Source of the DNA: Blastomonas sp.
GTDB taxonomy: Bacteria > Pseudomonadota > Alphaproteobacteria > Sphingomonadales > Sphingomonadaceae
Assembly (NCBI RefSeq): GCF_030373265.1
Contig: NZ_JAUCZC010000011.1
Span: 1-64,000, forward strand
Reading direction: 5' to 3'
Length of the DNA: 64,000 bases
Shown here: positions 53,038 to 61,361 of the stretch, one piece after another
How the letters are laid out: the number at the start of each line of letters is the position of its first letter
How positions within the stretch are numbered: position 1 is the stretch's first letter
Translations under genes and position numbers: made by a program
The notes under the pieces: model-generated
What the model was told of the DNA's origin: nothing
The model's input: only the letters and a program-made list of their open reading frames with translations
The model's database searches: none

Positions 53038-54414
53038 ATGCCTTTCAAGCCTCGCCTGCTGCTCGCTGCCGCTTTTGCGTTTATCGCCACGCCCGCCCTC
53101 GCCCAGCCAGCGCCAACCCCCGAACCCACCCGCATGGATCGCGCGCAGGCGGCGGGGTACAAGGCGCAGTTCGTGTGTTCGGGGCTGTGGAACGGCAACA
53201 AGACGCTTGCCGATATCGAGGCCGACGAGTTGACCGGCATCTATCCGCACATCGCCGCGATCATGCCGACGTTGAAGGCGGATATCGACGAGCCCGCGCA
53301 TCAGGTGAGCGTCGCCTTTGCCGACGACATGCCGCCGCGCGTCGCCCGGCACAATCCGGTGACGGGATGCACTGCGATGCCGATCGCATGGACCAATGAT
53401 GGCCGCCGCCTGCCCGCCGAATCGCTCGAGCGCGCACAGCCAGGCAGTGCAGATGCGGCAAACTGGCCGATGGGCGATTCCAACGCCAGCGATCCGCGGA
53501 TCATGATGATCACGCCGTTCGACACGCTGGTGGAGAGCACGTTCGACGCGAAAGCGTTTGGCGGGAAGACCAGTGGTGTCGTCATCGTCCACAAGGGCCG
53601 CATCGTGCAGGAGCGCTATAAGCCCGGCCACGACATGCACACCGCGCAGCGGACATGGTCGGTCGCCAAATCGATTGCGGGGACATATGTCGGCTATGTC
53701 CGCCAGAAGGGCTTTGCCATTCCCGATCGGCCGGTGCGCGAGTGGAATGTCGAGGGCGATCCGCGCCGCGCGATCACCGTCGATCATCTGCTGCGCATGG
53801 GCAGCGGCCTGGTCAGTGATACCGCCGGCAACCGCACCGATGCGGTCTACATGGCCGCGGGCGATGTGCGCCAGTGGACGACGTTATGGCTAATGCTGCA
53901 CCAGCCCGGGGCGAGTTTTCGCTATTCAAACAACGATATCCTGCTCGCGACCTTCGCCGCGCGCGATGCCGCACCGGAGATCCACCCGCACCAGATGTTC
54001 GACGCGCTGGGAATGACCCGCACCTGGGCCGAGACCGACTGGCAGGGCAATTACATCCTTTCGAGCCAGGTGTGGACCACCGCGCGCGACATGGCGCGGA
54101 TGGGCCTGCTGTATCTGAACGATGGCACATGGGGTGGCACACGCGTGCTGCCCGAAGGCTGGCGCGATTATGTCACCACGCCCAGCGGCCCGCAGCCTGA
54201 GGGCAACCCGTTCGGCTATGGCGCAAGCTTCTGGCTGATGAACAAGAGCGAGGGCGCTCCTGCCGATGCCTTTGCGGCACTGGGCAATCGCGGCCAGCAT
54301 CTGGTGATCATCCCCAGCCGCGATCTGGTGATCGTGCGCCGCGGCTATGACAGCGCAGGCGATCCGTTCGACATCGCCAAATTCACCGCCGAGGTGCTCA
54401 AGCTGATCCGCTGA
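53038..54414 (+). CDS. Exported class C beta-lactamase-type serine hydrolase
   Basis: A 458-residue protein with a signal peptide (cleavage at PALAQ near residue 23) and a beta-lactamase/DD-peptidase fold. The nucleophile motif is SVAK (Ser208-Lys211) and the Tyr-x-Asn motif is in RYSNND. Such proteins act as esterases or on cell-wall peptides. A TTG at 53023 preceded by GGAG is an alternative start adding five residues. The divergent brnT promoter must overlap this gene's promoter. The following gene starts four bases downstream. Confidence 0.85.
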   Translation: MPFKPRLLLAAAFAFIATPALAQPAPTPEPTRMDRAQAAGYKAQFVCSGLWNGNKTLADIEADELTGIYPHIAAIMPTLKADIDEPAHQVSVAFADDMPPRVARHNPVTGCTAMPIAWTNDGRRLPAESLERAQPGSADAANWPMGDSNASDPRIMMITPFDTLVESTFDAKAFGGKTSGVVIVHKGRIVQERYKPGHDMHTAQRTWSVAKSIAGTYVGYVRQKGFAIPDRPVREWNVEGDPRRAITVDHLLRMGSGLVSDTAGNRTDAVYMAAGDVRQWTTLWLMLHQPGASFRYSNNDILLATFAARDAAPEIHPHQMFDALGMTRTWAETDWQGNYILSSQVWTTARDMARMGLLYLNDGTWGGTRVLPEGWRDYVTTPSGPQPEGNPFGYGASFWLMNKSEGAPADAFAALGNRGQHLVIIPSRDLVIVRRGYDSAGDPFDIAKFTAEVLKLIR

Positions 54415-54417
54415 GCG

Positions 54418-55311
54418 ATGCGCCGTTTCCAGCATTATGCCTGTTTCGACTGGTCCGGCCAGGCGGTGGCGCGGCCCAAGGGGTTGGCGCTTGCGACCAT
54501 CGACGCGGACGACGACGCGCGTCCGGTGTTGCTGCGCCCCCATGGCGGCTGGTCGCGTGGTGCCGCGCTCGACTGGCTTGTCGAGCATGCGCAAGCCGGA
54601 ACGGATATGCTGATCGGGATGGATCTTTCGCCGACCTTTCCCTTTGTCGATGCTGGCAGCTACTTTCCCGGATGGTCCGAAAGCCCGGCGAATGCGCGCG
54701 ACCTTTGGGCGCTGGTCGACCAGATCTGCGCCGAGGACGAGCATCTGGGTGTCGGCAGTTTCGTCCGCCACGATCAGGCGCGGCGATATTTCCGGCACGG
54801 TAAGGGTGATACCGGGGACAGGTTCGGACTGGCGGGCACCGGCAGGTTGCGCGCGGTCGAGCGCCATCAGCGCCTGACCGGCCAGGCGAACAGCGCGAGC
54901 TGCTTCAATCTGGTCGGCGCGGCCCAGGTCGGCAAATCGAGCCTTACGGGGATGCGCCTGCTGCACCGGTTGGCCGGGCGAATCCCCGTCTGGCCGTTCG
55001 ATCCGGTCCCCGAAACGGGGCCGGTCATCGTGGAAATCTATACCAGCATTGCCGCGCGGGCCGCCGGACGAGGCCTGTCGCGCAGCAAGGTGCGCGATGC
55101 CGACGGCTTGCACCAGGCGCTGGGGCAGCTTGGCGCGCCGCCCCCGGCGCCGTTGCTGGCGCATGACGACCACAGCACCGATGCCCTGATGACGGCGGCC
55201 TGGCTGCGACATGCCGCACGCGACGAAGGACTCTGGCACAGCTACTGGAACCCGACGATGCTCGATGAGACGACCCGCGTCACTGAAGGCTGGACCTTTG
55301 GTGTCAAATAG
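54418..55311 (+). CDS. Unknown protein, possibly RNase H-like (DUF429-type)
   Basis: A 297-residue cytoplasmic protein of no firm family. It opens with CFDWSGQ, has GMDLSPTFPF in the middle, then EIYTSIAARAAGRG, and ends with HDDHSTDALMTAAWLR. This spacing of acidic residues resembles predicted RNase H-like nucleases of the DUF429 type. It starts four bases after the serine-hydrolase stop, so it is co-transcribed. The nuclease idea is a guess from motif order. Confidence 0.55.
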   Translation: MRRFQHYACFDWSGQAVARPKGLALATIDADDDARPVLLRPHGGWSRGAALDWLVEHAQAGTDMLIGMDLSPTFPFVDAGSYFPGWSESPANARDLWALVDQICAEDEHLGVGSFVRHDQARRYFRHGKGDTGDRFGLAGTGRLRAVERHQRLTGQANSASCFNLVGAAQVGKSSLTGMRLLHRLAGRIPVWPFDPVPETGPVIVEIYTSIAARAAGRGLSRSKVRDADGLHQALGQLGAPPPAPLLAHDDHSTDALMTAAWLRHAARDEGLWHSYWNPTMLDETTRVTEGWTFGVK

Positions 55312-55343
55312 AGCATTGGACGCGGCGCAAACGCGCCTTTAGC

Positions 55344-55419
55344 GCCGCTTTAGCTCAGCTGGTAGAGCAACCGCCTTGTAAGCGGTAGGTCGTTGGTTCG
55401 ATTCCGACAAGCGGCACCA
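55344..55419 (+). tRNA. tRNA-Thr (anticodon TGT)
   Basis: The acceptor arms GCCGCTT (55344-55350) and AAGCGGC (55409-55415) pair, followed by A and the encoded CCA. The D-loop sequence AGCTCAGCTGGTAGAGC and T-loop GTTCGATTCC are present. The anticodon loop CTTGTAA sits between ACCGC and GCGGT, giving TGT, which reads ACA (Thr). It is 76 nt long. Confidence 0.95.
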
Positions 55420-55474
55420 TAAGTGTGAAGATCAGGGGCTGGGGGGCCGCAAAGGTACAAGAGCTAGCCCGCTG

Positions 55475-56275
55475 ATGGAAATACCCCGGACCGAATTCCC
55501 TGCTGATACCGTTGCGTGGCATGGCCGTGTACGGGCCTGGCTGCGTTCGAGGATGGGCGAGCGAACCGGCGGCTTTCTTTTTGCATTGCTCGCCGAAATC
55601 CTGATCATTCTGGTGCTGCTGTCGCTGTCGATCGCACCGCCGGCGTCGCGGGTGGATGACCAGACGCTCACCGTGTTCGGCGTCAGCGAAGAACCGTCCG
55701 AAGAGCCTGTCGAAGAAGAAAGCCCTGCCCCGTCGCAGGACGCCGCGCAATCACCCGAACCGCAGGAGACCGAGGCGGCGCCGAGCGAGGTGCCCAGCCC
55801 GGTTACCGCCACCCAGCCATCACCCGTGCCGCCTGCGGTCGTGCCGATGCCATCGGCCCAACCTGCCCCGCCGAAAGCCTCGCCGCAGGTGGCAAAGCCG
55901 AAGGCCAATCCGGGCCGGGTCTATGGTCCGGCCGACAAGGGCGTTCCCGGCGATAGCGAGCGCGTCGGCTCCGCACCCAATGGCGAGCCGCTTTATGCTG
56001 CAGCCTGGTATCGCGAGCCCTATCCTGACGAGTTATCCGGATATCTATCGACGGCAACCGGCCCCGGCTGGGCGCTGATCGCTTGCCGCACCGTTGCCGA
56101 TTTTCGTGTCGAGGACTGCGTCCAGCTTGCCGAATCTCCGCCCGGATCAGGCATAGGCCGTGCCGTGATGGCGGCAGCCTGGCAGTTCCGGGTCAGACCG
56201 CCGCGCGTCGGCGGGCTGTCCAAGGTCGGCGAGTGGGTGCGAATCCGGATCGATTACACCAATCGCCAACGCTGA
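55475..56275 (+). CDS. TonB-like membrane-anchored protein
   Basis: A 266-residue protein with one N-terminal membrane helix (about residues 32-53), a Glu/Pro-rich stretch (70-150) and a C-terminal domain of about 95 residues with mixed beta character. The layout is that of TonB/TolA. No ExbB, ExbD or TonB-dependent receptor gene is nearby, so the partner is unknown. It may be one of the multiple TonB paralogues common in sphingomonads. A tRNA gene lies just upstream. Confidence 0.65.
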   Translation: MEIPRTEFPADTVAWHGRVRAWLRSRMGERTGGFLFALLAEILIILVLLSLSIAPPASRVDDQTLTVFGVSEEPSEEPVEEESPAPSQDAAQSPEPQETEAAPSEVPSPVTATQPSPVPPAVVPMPSAQPAPPKASPQVAKPKANPGRVYGPADKGVPGDSERVGSAPNGEPLYAAAWYREPYPDELSGYLSTATGPGWALIACRTVADFRVEDCVQLAESPPGSGIGRAVMAAAWQFRVRPPRVGGLSKVGEWVRIRIDYTNRQR

Positions 56276-56281
56276 CCCGGT

Positions 56282-56857
56282 TCAGTTCCGTCCGAACACC
56301 CCACAGGCCATCCGGTCGCCACTGTCGCCGGCAGGGTCGGTCATCTGATCATCGGCCTCGGCATGGATCACCAGCGCGGCGCCATCGGCATCGAGCATCT
56401 CGGCAAGACCGGCGTCACGGATCATGTATTCCATCTTGCCGGTGCCGTCGCTGGCCACGGTCAGATTGGGCATGTCGCCGGAATGTGCACCCTGCGGGTT
56501 GCTCAGGCCGTGCTTGGTTCCGACCGGGTTCCAGTGACCGCCCGCTGTCTCGAACTTGGGTCCGTCGCATTTTCCCGTGGCGTGGACATGGATACCACGA
56601 TCGCCCGGCTCCAGCCCTGTTGCGGAAACCGAGATGTTGATGCCGTCTTCCATTTCCGTCGCGGTGACCATGCCGACATCGCGACCGTCGGCAGTTTTGA
56701 GGCTGGCCGTTGCCATCTGGGGGACGGCGGGAACGGCGGCGGTACTATCGGCGATGGGTTCAACCGGCTCGGCAGTGGGGGCATCACTGCCGCAGGCGCT
56801 CAGCGTCAACGCGCATGCCAGTGCGGATGCACAAAGGGAAAGACGGACGGGGATCAT
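56282..56857 (-). CDS. sodC: Periplasmic Cu/Zn superoxide dismutase lipoprotein
   Basis: A 191-residue lipoprotein (lipobox LSAC, Cys22) with the SodC metal motifs: GIHVHATGKC for copper, then HWNP, KHG and the Zn-site Asp in AHSGDMPNL. The last copper-site His follows in ALVIHAEADD. The conserved disulfide cysteine and Arg are in RMACGVFG. It removes superoxide in the periplasm. It is convergent with the TonB-like gene 6 bases away. Confidence 0.93.
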   Translation of the reverse strand: MIPVRLSLCASALACALTLSACGSDAPTAEPVEPIADSTAAVPAVPQMATASLKTADGRDVGMVTATEMEDGINISVSATGLEPGDRGIHVHATGKCDGPKFETAGGHWNPVGTKHGLSNPQGAHSGDMPNLTVASDGTGKMEYMIRDAGLAEMLDADGAALVIHAEADDQMTDPAGDSGDRMACGVFGRN

Positions 56858-56996
56858 GACACAGGCTCCTGTATTGGTTATACAAATACCAGGCAGTCAA
56901 AGCATGGTTCCCCGGCGGGCCGGACATTGAGTGTTTGACACGCCATGGTTTTGGCAGTTGGCTGGTATCCTTCAGGCCTACACGAACCGGAGCCCC

Positions 56997-57437
56997 ATGA
57001 CCAACAGCCCCTCTCCTGCCGCGTCAGACCTTAACGCCACGATGGGCCTGATCCGGGTCGTCGAATTGCATTCCGAAGGGCGTGCCACGATCGAGTATCA
57101 GGCCGGGCAGCATATGTGCCATTCGGGCGGTGTCGTGCAGGGCGGCTTTGTCACCGGATGGATCGATGCCGCGATGGCCCATGCCGCCATGGCCATGAGC
57201 GGTCCCGATGTCGTGCCGATGTCGCTGGAACTCAAGGTGAGCTTTTTCGCGCCTGCCAGGCCAGGCCTCGTCATCGCCAAGGCCTGGGTCGAACGTCGCG
57301 GGAGAAGCACCTGCTTCTTCGAGGGACAGTTGCTCGATTCTGGCGGCAAGGTGCTGGCCAAGGCGAGCTCGACACTGATGCTGGCAGACCGCATCCGGAT
57401 CGAGCAAGCCTCGAGCAAGGCGGTTGCGGGCGCCTAG
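56997..57437 (+). CDS. PaaI family hotdog thioesterase
   Basis: A 146-residue hotdog-fold protein with HSGGVVQGGFVTGWID, the conserved PaaI/4HBT active-site loop. It probably hydrolyses acyl-CoA thioesters; the substrate is unknown. ATG 56997 (MTNSPSP) was chosen over an upstream open frame with no family similarity. It is convergent with the DUF1499 gene. Confidence 0.85.
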   Translation: MTNSPSPAASDLNATMGLIRVVELHSEGRATIEYQAGQHMCHSGGVVQGGFVTGWIDAAMAHAAMAMSGPDVVPMSLELKVSFFAPARPGLVIAKAWVERRGRSTCFFEGQLLDSGGKVLAKASSTLMLADRIRIEQASSKAVAGA

Positions 57438-57459
57438 CCCACTGTGCGCCGGTACCCCG

Positions 57460-58251
57460 TCAGGATTTGGGGGCTGCGGCCTGCAGGTCCTTGAGGAAAC
57501 CGCGAATGCGTTTGGCGTTCACACCCAGATCACTGCGCCCCACCCGCGACACGGAGCGAACGTCGACCTGGCTGGTAAGCCCGCTCGGACCTGGCTGGAC
57601 CCGGACCACCACGTCATCCTTGAATCGAAACAGTGAAACCGTGTCGATCGCCTCCAACCGACCGTCTTCAGGCCTGGATGCGGCAATTTCCCAGCCGCGT
57701 TCGAGCGCGACCTGTTCGGCGAGCGCCACCACCTTGTCGACGGGGAGGGCCAGCGTGATCGTGCGGATATCGCCATAGGCCTTGCTGTGCAGCAGCTTCC
57801 AGCGTTCGATGGCATCCATGCCGGCATATTTCGGATCCCCGCGTCCCGGGACATCGGCAAAGTCATCCGGACGCAGCTTGAGAACCTGAAATTCCGGGGG
57901 ATTGTCCAGATCCGTGGTGATATCGTGGATTTGCGGCACGTTCATGCCGACGTTGACCCAATATCCGATGAACGCGAGGTATGCGAGCGAGCACACCAGC
58001 GCCGTTACGGTGAGATTGCGGATCGCACGCCCCTTCTTGCGATACAGCAGAAGCACAATCAGCGACAGGACGAAGCCCAGCAGCGCCACGACCGCAGCGG
58101 CGCTCACGAAGCTGAGCCCGTCGAGCTTGCCCCACCAGTCCTGTCCTGCTCCGATCGCGCCGACCAGCGCCATGATCACCGCACCTGCCCCCAGCAACAG
58201 GCACAACCGTGCCAGCCAGATCGATCCGTGCGGTTTTTCAATGCCTTCCAT
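57460..58251 (-). CDS. DUF1499 family membrane protein
   Basis: A 263-residue protein with three membrane helices (about 12-34, 48-70 and 79-99) and a C-terminal DUF1499 domain (DIRTITLALPVDKVV ... DVRSVSRVGRSDLGVNAKRI). The function is unknown; the family is widespread in Proteobacteria and photosynthetic organisms. It is transcribed alone. Confidence 0.82.
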   Translation of the reverse strand: MEGIEKPHGSIWLARLCLLLGAGAVIMALVGAIGAGQDWWGKLDGLSFVSAAAVVALLGFVLSLIVLLLYRKKGRAIRNLTVTALVCSLAYLAFIGYWVNVGMNVPQIHDITTDLDNPPEFQVLKLRPDDFADVPGRGDPKYAGMDAIERWKLLHSKAYGDIRTITLALPVDKVVALAEQVALERGWEIAASRPEDGRLEAIDTVSLFRFKDDVVVRVQPGPSGLTSQVDVRSVSRVGRSDLGVNAKRIRGFLKDLQAAAPKS

Positions 58252-58408
58252 GCGGTCCCCCCGTTGCCGTATGACACATAGGAAAGCCGCGGCGGTTTGG
58301 CAAATCGATTAGGCCGCGCGCGCGCCGGCGGGAAATCGCTCTCGACTTGGCGGAGGCACCTGCCTAAGGGCGCAAGCTCTGTGACCTCTTGCTAATCCGT
58401 CTGGACCC

Positions 58409-58927
58409 ATGACCGAATTCACTATCATCCCGCTGGATCAGGTCGACGAAGCCTGGGTCGACGACCTTCTCGATCAGGTTTTCGGGGCGGACCGTGCCGG
58501 GCGCACCATCTATCGCGTGCGCGAAGGGCTTGAGCCGCTCCCCGCGCTCAGCTTTGCCGCGGTCGATGGCGACGGATATCTCGTCGGCACCATCCAGTGC
58601 TGGCCCGCTGCGCTGACCGATCCCGACGGCCTGGCCTATCCTATGATCCTGGTCGGCCCGGTCGGGGTCGCCCCCGATCATCAGGACCAAGGCATCGGCC
58701 GCGCATTGATGGCTGCCGTTTTCGGCGCGATGGGCGTGGGCGAAAAAATGCCGCTCGTACTGCTCGGCGATCCCGAATATTACGGCACCCGTTTCGGCTT
58801 CAGCGCAGAACGCACCGGCGGCTGGTCGCTGCCTGGCCCTTATGAACAGCACCGTCTGCTCGCGCTGGCACGGCCCGATTCGGTGATGCCCGCGCGCGGT
58901 GTGCTTGGCCCCTGGCGGCTCACCTGA
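58409..58927 (+). CDS. GNAT family N-acetyltransferase
   Basis: A 172-residue protein with the acetyl-CoA binding motif VGPVGVAPDHQDQGIGRALM and VLLGDPEYYGTRFGF, typical of the YhbS-like GNAT subgroup. The acceptor is unknown. It is transcribed alone, 60 bases upstream of the next operon. Confidence 0.85.
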   Translation: MTEFTIIPLDQVDEAWVDDLLDQVFGADRAGRTIYRVREGLEPLPALSFAAVDGDGYLVGTIQCWPAALTDPDGLAYPMILVGPVGVAPDHQDQGIGRALMAAVFGAMGVGEKMPLVLLGDPEYYGTRFGFSAERTGGWSLPGPYEQHRLLALARPDSVMPARGVLGPWRLT

Positions 58928-58987
58928 TCGGCCAATGCAGGCGCGAGGCTTTGCATCACGCGCCTGTCATGCTTATCTGGTCCAGCA

Positions 58988-59578
58988 ATGCCATATGATC
59001 CTCCCCCCGAGATGCAGGACCTGTCGCTGGCCGAGATTGCCGGACTGGTCGCTGCGCGCAAGCTTCCCCCCGTCGAGCAATGGTCGCCCAAGGCCGAAAG
59101 CGAGAGCCATATGCGGATCGCCGCAGATGGTCGCTGGTACCACCAGGGCGGGCTGATCTCGCGGCCGGCAATGGTGCGAGTGTTCGCCAGCGTGCTGCGG
59201 CGCGAGGACGACGGGCGCTACGCACTTGTCACACCGTTCGACAAACAGTGGATCGAGGTCGAGGACGCGCCTCTGCTGGCGGTCGAGGTCAAGTCCGAAG
59301 GCAGCGGCGAACAGCGGCGGCTGGCGTTCCGGCTCAACACCGATGAGCTGGTGGTCTGCGGCCCCGACCGCCCGCTGGTGCTGCGCGGCAGCGTCGAGGA
59401 ACCCCGCCCCTATCTGGGGCTGTGGCGTGGGCTGGAGGCGCGGATAGAGCGCCAGGCCTATTACGACCTGATCGAACTGGCGCTGGCCGACCAGCCCGAA
59501 GGGGCCAGCGAGGCCGCCGGTCTTCCGATATGGAGCGATGGCGCCTGCTTCCGGCTGGACCGGATTGCGCCGGAATGA
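58988..59578 (+). CDS. DUF1285 family protein
   Basis: A 196-residue cytoplasmic protein with the DUF1285 motifs MRIAADGRWYHQGGLI, VTPFDKQWIEVEDAPLL and FRLNTDELV. The function is unknown. It is the first gene of a tightly coupled set: its stop overlaps the NUDIX ATG (ATGA), and the NUDIX stop overlaps the CCA ATG in the same way. The order DUF1285-NUDIX-CCA is conserved in alphaproteobacteria. Confidence 0.85.
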   Translation: MPYDPPPEMQDLSLAEIAGLVAARKLPPVEQWSPKAESESHMRIAADGRWYHQGGLISRPAMVRVFASVLRREDDGRYALVTPFDKQWIEVEDAPLLAVEVKSEGSGEQRRLAFRLNTDELVVCGPDRPLVLRGSVEEPRPYLGLWRGLEARIERQAYYDLIELALADQPEGASEAAGLPIWSDGACFRLDRIAPE

Positions 59579-60171
59579 GCCTGTTCGACAGGCTGGCAGG
59601 CGCGCTCGCGGCCAGTGCCGACAGCGGATTTTCAGGCGAGGACGAGCGGCATATCGATCCCGATGGCGGCACCCACACCCCGGCAGCGGTGCTGATCGCG
59701 GTGACCGATCGGCCCCAGCCTGGAGTCATCCTCACCCAGCGGCCAGATTATCTGCGCAGCCATCCTGGCCAGATCGCCTTTCCCGGCGGCAAGATCGACC
59801 CAGGCGACGAGAATGCCGTGGCGGCGGCGCTGCGCGAAGCGGACGAGGAACTGGGGCTAGCCGCGCATCATGTCCGGGTCATCGGCACAGCCGACATGTA
59901 TCGCAGCGGCAGCGGCTTTGCCATTACCCCGGTGCTGGCAGTCATCCCGCCGGACTTGAGCTATACCCCCAATCCCGGGGAAGTTGCCGACTGGTTCGAG
60001 GTGCCCCTGGCCTTCGTGCTCGACCCTGCCAACCATGTTCACCTAACCACCCACTGGAAAGGCGCCGAGCGCCGCTATATCGAGATCATGTGGGGCCGCC
60101 GCCGCATCTGGGGCGTGACCGCGGGCATTATCGCAAATCTGTCGCGCCGGCTGGAAGGCGTGATGGCATGA
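59575..60171 (+). CDS. NUDIX hydrolase, probable CoA pyrophosphatase
   Basis: A 198-residue NUDIX enzyme with the box GKIDPGDENAVAAALREADEELG (from residue 72), here containing the REx2EE metal site. The preceding RSHPGQIAFPGG segment marks the CoA pyrophosphatase (NudL) subfamily. It probably cleaves CoA to phosphopantetheine and 3',5'-ADP. ATG 59575 overlaps the upstream stop. Confidence 0.88.
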   Translation: MSLFDRLAGALAASADSGFSGEDERHIDPDGGTHTPAAVLIAVTDRPQPGVILTQRPDYLRSHPGQIAFPGGKIDPGDENAVAAALREADEELGLAAHHVRVIGTADMYRSGSGFAITPVLAVIPPDLSYTPNPGEVADWFEVPLAFVLDPANHVHLTTHWKGAERRYIEIMWGRRRIWGVTAGIIANLSRRLEGVMA

Positions 60172-61361
60172 CCCGGATCAGTGCGGGCTGGACACAGCGC
60201 CCGGATCTCGCCGCGATGATGGCGGCGCTCGATCCGCTTGGCGACCAGTGCCGCTATGTCGGCGGCGCGGTGCGCGATGCGCTGCTGGATGTCGAGGCAG
60301 CCGATATCGACATCGCGACGCGGTTGTTGCCCGACGCGGTCATCGCCCGTCTGGAGGCGGCAGGCATCCGGGCGGTGCCGACCGGGATCGAGCATGGCAC
60401 GGTAACGGCGGTGCTGCCGCAAGGGCCGGTCGAGATCACGACGCTGCGCCGCGACGTCACCACCGATGGCCGCCATGCCGAGGTCGCTTTTACCGACGAC
60501 TGGCGCGAGGATGCAGCGCGGCGCGATTTCACCATCAACGCGCTGTTCGCTGATCCGCGGACGCTGGAGGTCACCGATTATTTCGGCGGCGAGGACGATC
60601 TGGCGGTCCGGCTGGTGCGTTTCATCGGCGATGCCGATGCCCGGATCCTCGAAGATCATCTGCGGATCCTGCGCTATTTTCGCTTTCATGCCCGGTTCGG
60701 CGGCGCGCCGGACGCTGCGGCAATCGCCGCCTGTGCCCACCACGCCGACCGGTTGAAGGCCCTTTCGCGCGAGCGGATTGCCCGAGAACTGCTGCTGCTG
60801 CTTGGCGGGGTATCGCCTGTCGACGCGGCTCGGCTGATGGAAGACGCCGGCATCTGGCGGGTGATCCTGCCCGAGATGGTGCCCGATGGGCTGGCGACGC
60901 TCGAATCGCTGCTGGCACGCGAAGCCCAGGTCGGGGCGGCAGCCGATCCCCTGCTGCGCCTCGCCGCCTTGCTGCCGATCGACCCTCAGATCGCCGAAAC
61001 GGTTGCGGCGCGATTGCGGCTGTCCAAGGCACAGCGCGGGATCCTGTCGCGCTTTGCCACACCCTGGCCGCGCGACGGATCGCCTCGGCAGGTGGCAGCG
61101 AGCGTCCAGCCCGCCGACATCGTCGCTTCATGGCTGTTGCTGCGCGGACCGGATGATGCGCTGTCCGACGGATGGCAGAGCCTCACGGGCTGGAGCGTTC
61201 CCGATTTTCCGTTGGGCGGGCGCGATATCCTGGCGCTGGGAATCCATGCTGGCCCCGATGTCGCACGGGTGCTGGGCGAGACGCGGCGGCGCTGGATCGC
61301 CGAGGATTTTCCGGATGTTGCGCGGATCCGGGCCATCGCGACCGAGGTCGCAGGCCGGTGA
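60168..61361 (+). CDS. CCA tRNA nucleotidyltransferase
   Basis: A 397-residue class II enzyme of the PcnB/CCA-adding family. It has RYVGGAVRDALL, the metal-binding DxD (Asp46 and Asp48 in ADIDIATR), RRDVTTDGRHA and RRDFTINALF. It adds or repairs the 3' CCA of tRNA, or possibly part of it. The one tRNA in this window encodes its CCA. It overlaps the NUDIX gene by four bases and ends one base before the converging GGDEF-EAL gene. Confidence 0.92.
   Translation: MTRISAGWTQRPDLAAMMAALDPLGDQCRYVGGAVRDALLDVEAADIDIATRLLPDAVIARLEAAGIRAVPTGIEHGTVTAVLPQGPVEITTLRRDVTTDGRHAEVAFTDDWREDAARRDFTINALFADPRTLEVTDYFGGEDDLAVRLVRFIGDADARILEDHLRILRYFRFHARFGGAPDAAAIAACAHHADRLKALSRERIARELLLLLGGVSPVDAARLMEDAGIWRVILPEMVPDGLATLESLLAREAQVGAAADPLLRLAALLPIDPQIAETVAARLRLSKAQRGILSRFATPWPRDGSPRQVAASVQPADIVASWLLLRGPDDALSDGWQSLTGWSVPDFPLGGRDILALGIHAGPDVARVLGETRRRWIAEDFPDVARIRAIATEVAGR

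Noticed and set aside
55344-55419. tRNA-Thr as an integration site of a genomic island
   Set aside because: No integrase, no direct repeat of the tRNA 3' end nearby, and ordinary genes on both sides.
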